NCBI RefSeq assembly: GCF_000717175.1
Contig: NZ_JNYD01000028.1
Location: 9,388-73,387, forward strand
Source: Pseudonocardia autotrophica
GTDB taxonomy: Bacteria > Actinomycetota > Actinomycetes > Mycobacteriales > Pseudonocardiaceae
Length of the DNA: 64,000 nucleotides
Direction of reading: 5' to 3'
Part shown: positions 1 through 8,243 of the stretch, piece by piece
Position numbering within the stretch: the stretch's first letter is position 1
Layout of the letters: every line of letters starts with the position of its first letter
Made by a program: the position numbers and the translations under genes
Notes under the pieces: model-generated
What the model was told of the DNA's origin: nothing
The model's database searches: none
The model's input: the letters and a program-made list of their open reading frames with translations, nothing else

Positions 1-281
1 TCGATCGGCTCCGGGCGGCCGGGGTGCCGTGCGGGCCGGTCAACGACGTCCCGCAGATGCTTGACGACGCCCAGTACGCCGTGCGCGAGATGTTCCCCGG
101 CGACCGCGAGCGGTTCGGGCACCGACGCATGGTCAACACTCCGCTGATTTCGGACGGGGCACCGCGGGCCCAGCGGCGCGCCCCGGCAGTCGGGGAGGAC
201 ACCGCTGCGCTGCTCGCGGAGATCGGTCTCGACGCGGCGGAGATCGAGCGTCTGCGGCGCGACCACGTGGTGGCCGGATGA
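1..281 (+). CDS. CoA-transferase family III (CaiB/BaiF), C-terminal part
   Basis: Only the C-terminal ~93 residues lie in the window; the frame is open from base 3 and the start is upstream. The visible AAGVPCGPVNDV segment is typical of the C-terminal region of class III CoA-transferases, and the GEDTAALLAEIGL tail matches the usual end of the family. Such enzymes move CoA between carboxylic acids by ping-pong through an aspartyl-CoA intermediate; the catalytic aspartate is outside the window. The stop overlaps the next start by 4 bp (ATGA), so it is probably translationally coupled to the enoyl-CoA hydratase, as in a cluster that activates an acid to its CoA ester. Substrate unknown. Confidence 0.85.
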   Translation, partial: DRLRAAGVPCGPVNDVPQMLDDAQYAVREMFPGDRERFGHRRMVNTPLISDGAPRAQRRAPAVGEDTAALLAEIGLDAAEIERLRRDHVVAG

Positions 282-934
282 CCGTCCGGTCGGACGTCCA
301 GGACCGGGTGGCGTGGCTGACCCTCGACCGCCAGGCCAGGCGCAACGCGCTAACCGCCTCGATGTGGGCCGAGCTCGCCGAGCATCTCGACGCAGTGGAG
401 AACGGCGCCGTGGCCGCGGTGGTGCTGGGCGGAGCGGGCGGGGCCTTCTCAGCAGGTGCGGACCTCGACGAGCTCCGCGGTTCCCACGCCGCGGGCCTCC
501 GACACCTCGCGGAACGGACGATTCTGCGAGTGCGGGACCTGCCTGTACCGACGTTCGCACTTATCGAGGGCTCGTGTCTCGGGGCGGGCTGCAGCCTGGC
601 GCTCGCCTGTGACATCCGGGTCTGCGCTCCCTCCGCGCGGTTCGGCATCCCCGCGCTGCGCAACGGGCTGGTCTACGAGGACGTCTACGTCCGGCGGTTG
701 GTCGAGCTCGTGGGCGAGGGCGCGGCGGGGCTGCTGCTGCTCGGCGGCGAGCGGTGGTCGGGAGCCGAGGCGCTCGCGCACGGTCTGGTCGAGCGGTGCG
801 TCGAGGACCCGACGGAAACGATCGAGGCACTGGTGGCTGGCCTGCGGGAGGCGCGGGCCGCGACGGTCGCCGCGACCGTCACGGCGATCCGGTGCGCTGC
901 GAGGAGGATGTCGAAGGCTGGGCAGTGGACCTGA
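278..934 (+). CDS. Enoyl-CoA hydratase/isomerase (crotonase) family protein, atypical
   Basis: A 218-residue crotonase-fold protein. The N-terminal RRNALT segment, FSAGADLDEL near residues 57-66 and the SCLGAGCSLALACD helix are the family's CoA-binding and oxyanion-hole elements. It is shorter than the usual ~255-270 residues because of a brief C-terminus. The segment that normally holds the catalytic glutamate (FGxPE) reads FGIPALRNG, so that glutamate is absent. It may therefore be an isomerase, hydrolase or dehalogenase-type crotonase rather than a hydratase, or be inactive. The ATG start overlaps the preceding stop. Its 3' end overlaps the decayed SDR that follows. Confidence 0.8.
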   Translation: MTVRSDVQDRVAWLTLDRQARRNALTASMWAELAEHLDAVENGAVAAVVLGGAGGAFSAGADLDELRGSHAAGLRHLAERTILRVRDLPVPTFALIEGSCLGAGCSLALACDIRVCAPSARFGIPALRNGLVYEDVYVRRLVELVGEGAAGLLLLGGERWSGAEALAHGLVERCVEDPTETIEALVAGLREARAATVAATVTAIRCAARRMSKAGQWT

Positions 935-1650
935 ACCTCCGCGGCGCCCGGGCCATCGTGACGGGCGGCTCGCGCGGGATCGGATTCGCCGTCGCCCAGG
1001 AGCTCACCGCCGAGGGGGCCCGGGCGAGGCTGGTCGCCCGCCACCCGGGACGGCTCGCGGACACCACGGCCGATCTCCGCCCCGCCGCCGCGCTCGCCCT
1101 GCCTACCGACACCACCAACACGGCGGCGGTCGGTGCGATGGTCGAGCGCATCGTGGCCGGCTGGGGTGGGGTGGACGCGCTGGTCAACGCCGCCGAGCCC
1201 GCGATCGCGATGACGGGCGACAACGCGATCAGTGCTGATCTCGATACCAATATCCTCTGCTACCTGCGCTGCGCCCGCGCCGTCGCGACGCACATGACCG
1301 CCGAGGGCGCCGGACGGATCATCAACGTCTCGGGGTTCAACGCCCGCCGCACCGGGTCGCTCGCCGGCACGATCCGCAGCGGACCGCCGCCGCTCTCACC
1401 GCGAAACACGCCGACGAGCTCGGGCCGCGCGGTGTCGGCGGCACGGTCGTGCACCCCGGGCCGCCGTGACCGAGCGGACTCCCCGACGAGCGGCTGCGCG
1501 CCGGGCTCGGGGCCACCACCAGCCTGCGGCGGACGATCCGGGCCGACGACGTCGCGGACGTCGTCGTCTTCCTCTGCTCACCAAAGGGCTGCGGCGGTCA
1601 CCAGGAACGCCGTAGGCGTCGCCGGTGGGAACCGCGGCGATTTCCACTAA
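925..1650 (+). pseudogene. Short-chain dehydrogenase/reductase, frame-disrupted
   Basis: From GTG 925 the reading gives a good SDR N-terminus, with TGGSRGIG cofactor motif and an NVSGFN strand, up to about 1370. The homology then moves to another frame (ADELGPRG, TVVHPGP), meets an in-frame TGA at 1467-1469, continues with RADDVADVVVFLCSP, and shifts again near 1590 to the expected C-terminus ending at TAA 1648-1650. At least two frameshifts plus a stop are needed, so no full-length enzyme can be made as the sequence stands. It sits between intact CoA and SDR genes. The alternative is clustered sequencing indels, since a single-base frame error also appears in the SDR at 21061. Confidence 0.75.
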
Positions 1651-1667
1651 TGAAGGAGAAGCCAACG

Positions 1668-2462
1668 ATGGACTTCACGGGCAAAGTCGCCCTTGTCACG
1701 GGCGGCGGGAACGGCATCGGGCGGGCAGCATGTCTCGCGTTCGGCGAGCGGGGGGCGCGCGTCGTGGTGGTCGACTTCGACACCGAAACCGCGAAGGCGA
1801 CGGTCGAGGCGATCCACGAGGCGGGTGGTGAGGCGCTGCTCGTGGGCGCGGACGTCACGAGCGCAGCGGACGTGCAGGGCTACGTCCGGGCCTCGCTGGA
1901 CGGCTACGGCCGCATCGACTGCTTCTTCAACAACGCCGGCGTCGGCGGCACCGTTGCTCCGCTCGCCGAGTACAACGAGGCGGATTTCGACGCGGTGTTC
2001 AACGTGAACGTGAAGGGGGTCTTCCTCGGTCTGCGACACGTGCTGCCCGTCATGATCGAGCAGGGCAGCGGCGCGATCGTCAACACCGGCTCGGTGGCGG
2101 CGCAGCTGCCCACCCCCGGCATGTCCGCCTACGCCTCCTCCAAGCTCGCCGTGATCGGGCTGACGAAGACCGCGGCCGGCGAGGTCGCCCGTCAGGGTGT
2201 GCGGGTCAACGCCGTGTGCCCCGGCCCGGTCGACACCAGGGCCATGCGGTGGCTGGAGGAGCAGATCGCGCCGGACGACACCGACGCCGCCACCCAGCGC
2301 GCCCGCGCGGGCATGCCGACCGGCCGCTACTCGACGCCCGAGGAGGTCGCGAACGTTGTTGTGTTCCTCTGCTCGGACCTGGCCTCGAACACCACCGGGG
2401 CCCAGTATGTCGTCGACGGCGGTCGCAGCGCCGTCGGTGCGGCCGTCAGGCCTGGGCAGTGA
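1668..2462 (+). CDS. SDR family NAD(P)-dependent oxidoreductase
   Basis: A classical SDR of about 264 residues that oxidises or reduces an alcohol/carbonyl with NAD(P). Visible are TGGGNGIG (cofactor Gly motif, near residue 12), NNAG, the SVAAQ catalytic serine region, YASSK (Tyr-Lys pair) and the C-terminal YVVDGG. An acidic residue after beta2 (VVDFD) favours NAD. ATG 1668 is chosen over the in-frame 1650 codon because GAAGGAG at 1652-1658 is correctly spaced for it. Its stop overlaps the GTG of the next SDR by 4 bp, so the two are probably made together. Substrate unknown. Confidence 0.88.
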   Translation: MDFTGKVALVTGGGNGIGRAACLAFGERGARVVVVDFDTETAKATVEAIHEAGGEALLVGADVTSAADVQGYVRASLDGYGRIDCFFNNAGVGGTVAPLAEYNEADFDAVFNVNVKGVFLGLRHVLPVMIEQGSGAIVNTGSVAAQLPTPGMSAYASSKLAVIGLTKTAAGEVARQGVRVNAVCPGPVDTRAMRWLEEQIAPDDTDAATQRARAGMPTGRYSTPEEVANVVVFLCSDLASNTTGAQYVVDGGRSAVGAAVRPGQ

Positions 2463-3217
2463 TCGCGTTCGTCACGGGCGGCGCGTCCGGGATGGGCGAG
2501 GCCGTCTGCAGGCTCTTCGCCGAGCGTGGGGACCAGGTGATCGTCGCGGATCTAGACGGCGCGCGGGCGAAGGAGGTCGCCGCCACCCTGGACGGTGCGT
2601 CGGGGTACGCCGTGGACGTGACGGACTCCGCGGCCGTCGACGAACTCGTCGACGATGTCGTCAGCACGCACGGCGGGCTGGATGTGGTGGTGACCGCCGC
2701 GGGCGTCGACGACCCCGAGACGAAGGTGGCGTTGTCGGCGCAGATCGACGCCGGCGGGCCGATCCTGCGCACCCCGGAGATCGGCGACGCGGCCTGGCGG
2801 AGGCTGCTCGCGGTGAACCTCGACGGTACCTTCTTCACGCTCCGGGCCGCGGCACGCGCCATGCTCCCCGCCCGTCGCGGCGCGATCGTCACCATCGCGT
2901 CGGGAGCGGCGTACGAGGCCACCCCTGGCTATCCGCACTACGTCGCGGCGAAGGCCGGGGTGATCTCCCTGACTCACAGCGTCGGCAAGGAGCTGATCGG
3001 ACACGGCATCCGGGTCAACGGCGTGGCGCCGGGCCTGGTGGACACCCCGATGCTAGGACGCGCTCCCGGCGGCGTGCGGGTCGCGAGCGGACATCCGCAC
3101 AAGGTCGTCGCACAGCCCGGCGAGATCGCGTCGGTCATCGCGTTCCTGGCCTCCGATGAGGCGGCGAACATCGCCGGTGAGGTGGTCATCGCCAACGGCG
3201 GACGGAACACCGCATGA
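2459..3217 (+). CDS. SDR family oxidoreductase (paralogue of the 20288 gene)
   Basis: An SDR of 252 residues starting at GTG 2459 inside the previous stop. It has TGGASGMG, an acidic VADLD after beta2 (NAD preference), SGAAYE with the catalytic Ser, YVAAKAG with Tyr/Lys and an IANGG C-terminus. The usual NNAG is replaced by TAAG, and an insertion rich in acidic and Pro residues (DDPETK, ILRTPE) lies between beta4 and alpha4. The same insertion and the same SGAAYE, HSVGKE and GHGIRVNGVAPGLV stretches occur in the SDR at 20288, so the two are close paralogues at opposite ends of the cluster. ATGA overlap with the next gene. Confidence 0.87.
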   Translation: MIAFVTGGASGMGEAVCRLFAERGDQVIVADLDGARAKEVAATLDGASGYAVDVTDSAAVDELVDDVVSTHGGLDVVVTAAGVDDPETKVALSAQIDAGGPILRTPEIGDAAWRRLLAVNLDGTFFTLRAAARAMLPARRGAIVTIASGAAYEATPGYPHYVAAKAGVISLTHSVGKELIGHGIRVNGVAPGLVDTPMLGRAPGGVRVASGHPHKVVAQPGEIASVIAFLASDEAANIAGEVVIANGGRNTA

Positions 3218-5133
3218 CCGGCTTGTTCGCGCCACTCGACATCGGAGGGGTCCGGCTGCGCAACCGGATCGCGCTGCCGCCCATGGGGAGCAGGCACACG
3301 CCCGGGGGCCTGGTGTCGCCCGCGGACCTCGAGTGGCACGCCGAGCGCGCGCACGGGGGCGCGGGGCTGGTGATCACGGGCGGGACCCTCGTGCACCCGA
3401 CGTCGGTGTACCGCGGCGGCGTCGCGGTCAACGGGTGGAGGTCCGAGGGGCTGCTGCGCGAGCGGGCGGAAGCGATCCACGCCGGAGGCGCGAAGGTGTT
3501 CGCCCAGCTCGTGCACGCAGGCCGCGAAACCCTCGGCGGCCAACCCGAGCTCGCCCAGGTAGCACCGAGCGCGATCCGTTCGCCCCGTGATCCCTACGTC
3601 CCCCATGCCTTGACCACGGACGAGGTCCACACCATCGCGGACTCGTTCGTCGAGTCGGCGCGCGTCCATCTCGCGGCGGGTTACGACGGGATTGAGATCC
3701 ACGCCGGGCACGGTTACCTGGTCGCGCAGTTCCTGAACGCTGCCGCGAACGCGCGGACGGACGAGTTCGGTGGCGCAACCCCCGTCGAGCGGCTGGCGTT
3801 CCTGCGGCTCGTGCTGCGGCGGGTCCGGGCCGAGGGTGCGCCGGTCGGCGTGCGGCTGAGCGCCCGCGAGGACGTCCCGGGCGGTATCGAGCTCGACGAG
3901 ACCGTTGCCATGGTGCGGGCGCTCACCGAGGAACGGCTGATCGACTACGTCTCCGTCACCCGAGGCTCGCGCAACTCCTACGTCAAGGACCACACCTGGC
4001 CCTTCGCCGTCGCCGTGGCCGAGGCGCGCGCGGTCAAGACCGTCACCGACGTCCCGGTTCTGGTCACCGGCAGGATCGTGCGCCCCGAGCAGGCAGCAGC
4101 CGTGCTCGCGGAGGGTGCTGCGGATCTGATCGGCATCGGCAGGGGCATGATCGCCGACCCGGAGTGGGTCGCGAAGGCGCAGGGTGTGGTGGCCGGGGCG
4201 ATCCGGCCGTGCGTCGGGTTCGTGCAGGACTGCCGGACCGCGATGGACGGGGCGTCGTGCGCCGTCAACGCCGCAGCCGGACGTGAGGCCCGGTACGGCA
4301 CCCGGGTGCTGCGGCCACGCTCCGCCGACCGCGTCGTCGTCATAGGTGGGGGCCCGGGTGGGCTCGAGGCCGCGCGGGTGGCGGCCGAGCGCGGCTGCCG
4401 GGTGACAGTGCTAGAGGCGGAGCCGCAGCTGGGAGGCCAGCTCCGCCGAGCGGCACGTGCGCCGCACCGGCGCGAGCTGCTGTCCTTCGTGGACTACCTG
4501 GAGTCCGAGCTGGCCCGCCTGGGTGTGGAGGTGCTACTCGGCAGGCCAGCGACGGCCGAGGAAGTCCTGGAGCTGGGCCCGGATCTCGCCGTCGTGGCTA
4601 CCGGGGCGAGACACGACTCCGCCGAGAACGCGACGAGCGTCTGGGAGCTGCTCGGCGGTGAGCCGCCGCGATCCGGCCGCGCCCTCGTCCAGGACGACGG
4701 CACCGGGTTCTGGCCCGCCCTAAGCGCAGCGGAGCTGCTGGTCGAGGCCGGGGTCCAGGTCACCGTGGCCACTCCCGCGGCGATGGTCGGCGCCGCGATC
4801 CCCGCCGAGAGCCAGGCGAGCCTGCACGCCCGACTGCGGGGCGCGGGCACCCGCTACCGGCCCTTCACCGTGCTGGAGCGAGTCCTGCCCGGCGAGGTGG
4901 AGCTGCGGGACGTCACAACCGGGACGCTCGACCGGTTGCCCGCCGACCACGTCGTCGTGGCAACCGCGCCCGTGTCGCAGGACTCCCTCGCCGCCGAGCT
5001 GCGCGCCCGGGACATGCGCACCCGCACCATCGGGGACGCCTTGTCCCCGCGCCGCATCACCCATGCCGTGCTGGAAGCCGACGAGGCGATCACCGCGATG
5101 GTCTTCGCCGTAGCGCAGGAGGAACGAGTATGA
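3214..5133 (+). CDS. OYE/2,4-dienoyl-CoA reductase-like FMN/FAD oxidoreductase
   Basis: A 639-residue flavoprotein with the FadH/trimethylamine-dehydrogenase layout: an N-terminal Old Yellow Enzyme TIM barrel (about 1-330; RLRNRIALPPM, GAGLVITG, HAGHGYLVAQFLN, GRGMIADPEW), a short cysteine linker (about 333-349), then an NAD(P)/FAD domain opening with VVVIGGGPGGLEAA. Such enzymes pass electrons from NAD(P)H through FAD, a 4Fe-4S cluster and FMN to reduce enones or dienoyl-CoAs. The linker keeps Cys333, Cys340 and Cys349, but the position of the expected second Cys is Phe336, so a normal cluster may not form. It overlaps both neighbours by 4 bp. Substrate unknown. Confidence 0.88.
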   Translation: MTGLFAPLDIGGVRLRNRIALPPMGSRHTPGGLVSPADLEWHAERAHGGAGLVITGGTLVHPTSVYRGGVAVNGWRSEGLLRERAEAIHAGGAKVFAQLVHAGRETLGGQPELAQVAPSAIRSPRDPYVPHALTTDEVHTIADSFVESARVHLAAGYDGIEIHAGHGYLVAQFLNAAANARTDEFGGATPVERLAFLRLVLRRVRAEGAPVGVRLSAREDVPGGIELDETVAMVRALTEERLIDYVSVTRGSRNSYVKDHTWPFAVAVAEARAVKTVTDVPVLVTGRIVRPEQAAAVLAEGAADLIGIGRGMIADPEWVAKAQGVVAGAIRPCVGFVQDCRTAMDGASCAVNAAAGREARYGTRVLRPRSADRVVVIGGGPGGLEAARVAAERGCRVTVLEAEPQLGGQLRRAARAPHRRELLSFVDYLESELARLGVEVLLGRPATAEEVLELGPDLAVVATGARHDSAENATSVWELLGGEPPRSGRALVQDDGTGFWPALSAAELLVEAGVQVTVATPAAMVGAAIPAESQASLHARLRGAGTRYRPFTVLERVLPGEVELRDVTTGTLDRLPADHVVVATAPVSQDSLAAELRARDMRTRTIGDALSPRRITHAVLEADEAITAMVFAVAQEERV

Positions 5134-6035
5134 CTCCGAAGTTCAGCGAACTGCCCGTGGCATCCAACGGGCTCCGGTCGGCCTGGGGAGTCTTCGGCCC
5201 CGAGGACGACCTCGGCACCGTCAACTTCCTCACACCGAAACGGGTGGCCGCCGCCGCTACGGAGATCCGGACCGGGGAGCGGTTCGGCGTGACCCTCCCG
5301 CTCGACCTGCCTGACCCACCCTTCTACGATCGCGAGCCGTTGCAACACACCGTCTTCGAGCTGCCCGGGAACTTCCTCGACGACCGGCTGGACGGCTTCT
5401 ACCCGCAGGCCTCCAGCCAGTGGGACGCCCTGCGGCACATCAGTGATCCCCGGCTGGGCTTCTACAACGGGCATTCGTCGGAACGGCTCGGGATCGGCGC
5501 CCACGCGCGGGGTGGGATCGTCGTGCGAGCCGTGCTGGTCGACGTCGCCCGCAATGGCGGGTTCGACGACTACTCGCCTACTCGGACCCGGGTGATTACC
5601 GTGGCCGACCTCGAACGAATCCTCGACGCGCAGGTGGTGAGCCTGCGCGAGGGCGACATCCTGCTGCTGCACACCGGGTACGTCACGGCCTATCTCGCCG
5701 CGGACCAGGACACCAGGGTGGCGATGCAGCAGGAGCAGACCGTGCCGGGCCTAGAGGCGAGCCAGGAGACCGCGGAGTTCCTGTGGGACCACCGCATCGC
5801 CGCCGTCGCGGCGGACAGCCCCGGCATCGAGGTGCTCCCGCCCCAGCACGACGGGCCGATCCTGCACGCCCAGCTGATCCCCATGCTGGGCATGACATTC
5901 GGCGAGTTCCTCGACCTCGGCGCATTCGCCGACGCCGCCGCGGCGGACCGGCGGTACACGGCGTTCTTTGCCGCCGTGCCGCTGAACCTGCCGGGCGGCG
6001 TCGGCTCGCCCGCCAACGCGGTCGTCATCCGGTAG
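5130..6035 (+). CDS. Cyclase family protein (kynurenine-formamidase-like hydrolase)
   Basis: A 301-residue member of the cyclase/metal-dependent hydrolase family that includes kynurenine formamidase and enzymes hydrolysing cyclic diketones or amides. Recognisable parts are the start (WGVFGPEDDLGTVNFLT), the metal-site region SQWDALRHI, HARGGIVVRAVLVDV, LREGDILLLHTGY and the late AADSPGIEV. The metal motif is looser than the usual HxGTHxDxPxH. It overlaps the OYE-type gene by 4 bp and so probably acts on its product, for example by opening a ring. Its 3' end overlaps the convergent MmgE/PrpD-like gene by 11 bp. Confidence 0.82.
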   Translation: MTPKFSELPVASNGLRSAWGVFGPEDDLGTVNFLTPKRVAAAATEIRTGERFGVTLPLDLPDPPFYDREPLQHTVFELPGNFLDDRLDGFYPQASSQWDALRHISDPRLGFYNGHSSERLGIGAHARGGIVVRAVLVDVARNGGFDDYSPTRTRVITVADLERILDAQVVSLREGDILLLHTGYVTAYLAADQDTRVAMQQEQTVPGLEASQETAEFLWDHRIAAVAADSPGIEVLPPQHDGPILHAQLIPMLGMTFGEFLDLGAFADAAAADRRYTAFFAAVPLNLPGGVGSPANAVVIR

Positions 6036-7287
6036 CGGTCACCGCCGCGAGCAGGTCGGCCACCGCGGTTTCGCGCTTGTCCAGGTGCGTCAGCGCGGTG
6101 TCGACCAGGTCTGACCCGGCCACCCGGCGGGCGGTGCGGTCGAGCTCGGCGCGCTCCGGCGCACCGACCTGGGTGCTGTCGCCACGCAGCTCGACCGTCC
6201 GCCCCTCGGCAAGCCGCACCCGCAGCAGGTAGGAGCCCAGCGGCACGGCCTCGTCCGGGACCACGGTCATCGCGCGGACCAGTTCGTCCGTGACCGCCGC
6301 CGGCCTGCGGGCGAGGTCCTCCACCACGAAGTCCCCGGTCGCCACAAGGACCGCGACGCAGTACGGGGTGCTCATCAGCCGCCGCGTCGGGGTGTCGAGG
6401 CCCTCGGACCGGTCGATGCCCGACGTCGTGGCGAACGCGGGCGCCATCCGGAGCTCGACGGACCGGACGTCGTCGAGGGCTGCCTCGGCCAAGAGCGTGA
6501 GCGGCACCTGGTTGATCGCACAAACCGGGAACCGCTTCACACCCAACCGCGTCGCAGCCGTCCGCGGGTCGGCGGAGCCCCGCGTACGTTCGGTCACCCC
6601 CAACGACGGGAAGAGCCCCGCCCGGCCCCAGAGCGGCTCCTCCGCCGCCACCCACTCCGCCTCCGACGACCTTGCGGCCTGCCAGGCGAGCAGACCGGCG
6701 CTCGCGACCTGGTGGAGCCAGTCCTGCGTGCCCTCGACCCAGGTCTGCTGGGTGCCGTAGGCGCAGGCGGCGGCCCGCGCAACCGCGCGTCGGACCCGGG
6801 CGGGCTCCCACCCGAGCATCCGGCCTGCCCCGACGACCGCGGCGATCGGCCCAATCACCGAGGTGGGACGGACCCCGTGCGCGGACACCGCGGGGGAGAC
6901 CCCGTCGCCGATAAGCTCCGCCGCGGCCATCGCCGCCGCGAAGCCCGCGAGCAGCTCCTCAGTAGTCGCCTCCGCGCCCAGGGCGAGTAGCAGGGGCAGC
7001 GCCGTCGTGCCGACGTGCGTCATCGCGCCGAAGTGGGTGTCGTCCTGGCCCAGGGCGTGGATCAGCTGGGCGTTGCGGGTAATCGCCGACGGCTGGTCGA
7101 CCCGCCTCCCCGTTAGCAGATCGGCGTAAGCCCCGTCCCAGGTCAACGGGTCCTCGAACAGGTGTCCCACCAGCCCGCGGGCACTCGCTGCCACGGCCAG
7201 GTCGTGCACCAGGATCACTGTGGCCGCTTCGAGCGCCGCCGCGGGGTACGCGCCGGACGCGAGTCCGACCACCTCATCGAGCTCCAT
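6025..7287 (-). CDS. MmgE/PrpD family protein
   Basis: A 420-residue protein of the 2-methylcitrate dehydratase/cis-aconitate decarboxylase fold, the only intact minus-strand gene in block 1. Family features include the long helical N-terminal domain, DDTHFGAMTHVGTTALPLLLALGE-type start of the active-site region, AVAxAA helices and KRFPVCAINQ, matching the KxxPxC loop of PrpD proteins. A strong GGAAGGAG site precedes ATG 7287. It is divergent from the hydrolase at 7434, so the 146-bp spacer probably carries both promoters. In this cluster it may hydrate, dehydrate or decarboxylate an intermediate. The exact reaction cannot be assigned. Confidence 0.82.
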   Translation of the reverse strand: MELDEVVGLASGAYPAAALEAATVILVHDLAVAASARGLVGHLFEDPLTWDGAYADLLTGRRVDQPSAITRNAQLIHALGQDDTHFGAMTHVGTTALPLLLALGAEATTEELLAGFAAAMAAAELIGDGVSPAVSAHGVRPTSVIGPIAAVVGAGRMLGWEPARVRRAVARAAACAYGTQQTWVEGTQDWLHQVASAGLLAWQAARSSEAEWVAAEEPLWGRAGLFPSLGVTERTRGSADPRTAATRLGVKRFPVCAINQVPLTLLAEAALDDVRSVELRMAPAFATTSGIDRSEGLDTPTRRLMSTPYCVAVLVATGDFVVEDLARRPAAVTDELVRAMTVVPDEAVPLGSYLLRVRLAEGRTVELRGDSTQVGAPERAELDRTARRVAGSDLVDTALTHLDKRETAVADLLAAVTATG

Positions 7288-7433
7288 CGCTCACTCCTTC
7301 CGTCGATGCCAGGGGTACGGCATGAGCCCCCGCGGGTCCATGACCGAAGTCACGCGCAAGTCGGCGGATCCAAGTCACAGTCACGGCTCGCCGGGACGGC
7401 GAGACTTCCTCCATCAACTTGCGAGGAGGCACA
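7288..7433. promoter_or_regulatory. Divergent intergenic region with AAGTC repeats
   Basis: This 146-bp spacer between divergent genes must hold both start regions. Three AAGTC direct repeats lie at 7347, 7358 and 7372, followed by another AGTCAC at 7379, which could be a regulator site. No clear -35/-10 pair was identified. The GAGGAGG just before GTG 7434 is the ribosome-binding site of the plus-strand gene. Confidence 0.35.
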
Positions 7434-8231
7434 GTGCAGACGCTGGATCTGGTGGACGCCCACAGCGGCGTCGAGTTCGGCAATGGGGTCCGCCTCGACG
7501 TCCGTCGCGACGGGACCGGGGAGCGGACGGCACTGGTGCTTCCGGGCGCCGAGCGCGCGGTCGAGGACGGCCGATTCCTGGAGGCCCTGGCCGAGGACTT
7601 CGCTGTCGTCACCCCGAGCCATCCCGGCTTTAGCCGCTCGCCCCGCCCGGACTGGTGCTCCTCGGTCGACGACTTGGCCTATCTCTACCTGGACTGGCTG
7701 GACCGTTCCGAACTGACGGACGTCACGCTCGTCGGGCTGCAGTTCGGCGGCTGGGTGGCGCTGGAAATGGCGGTGCGCAGTTGCGCCCGCATCTCGCGGC
7801 TCGTGCTCGTGGACTCCGTCGGGGTGAAGCTCGGCGGGCCGCTGGACCGGGAGGTGGTGGACCTGTTCGCGACCCCGCACGCCGAGCTGGACAAGATCAT
7901 CTACGCCGACCGGGCCCATGCGCTGGGAGACCTGGCCCTGGCACCCGTGGACGACGTGCTCGAGCTGGCCCGCAACGAGGAGGCGCTGGTGACCTACGGC
8001 TGGCAGCCCTACCTGCACAATCCGCGGCTGCTGAACTGGCTCTGGCGGATCACCGTACCGACGACCGTTGTGTGGGGTGACAGTGACGGCGTCGTCGTCC
8101 CGGACTACGGCCGCGGCCTGGCCGCCCGGATCCCCGGCGCCTCATTCGACCTAATCGACCGTGCGGGCCACCGGCCGCAAGTCGAACGCCCTCACGACGT
8201 GGCGCGGCTGATCGCCAAGTTCGCCGTCTGA
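7434..8231 (+). CDS. Alpha/beta-hydrolase fold protein with Gln at the nucleophile position
   Basis: A 265-residue alpha/beta-hydrolase. The GTG start at 7434 is favoured over an in-frame codon at 7419 because GAGGAGG lies directly upstream. The oxyanion segment VLPGAER, TPSHPGFSRS, WGDSD (Asp216) and AGHRP (His246) align with the fold's catalytic acid and base. The nucleophile elbow, normally GxSxGG, reads VGLQFGGW with Gln103 (codon CAG at 7740-7742). The usual Ser/Asp/Cys nucleophile is therefore missing although acid and base are kept. This suggests a non-hydrolytic role, a cofactor-free lyase or oxygenase type, or loss of function. It is 12 bp upstream of the luciferase-like gene and probably co-transcribed. 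Confidence 0.82.
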   Translation: MQTLDLVDAHSGVEFGNGVRLDVRRDGTGERTALVLPGAERAVEDGRFLEALAEDFAVVTPSHPGFSRSPRPDWCSSVDDLAYLYLDWLDRSELTDVTLVGLQFGGWVALEMAVRSCARISRLVLVDSVGVKLGGPLDREVVDLFATPHAELDKIIYADRAHALGDLALAPVDDVLELARNEEALVTYGWQPYLHNPRLLNWLWRITVPTTVVWGDSDGVVVPDYGRGLAARIPGASFDLIDRAGHRPQVERPHDVARLIAKFAV

Positions 8232-8243
8232 CCAGGAGGACCT

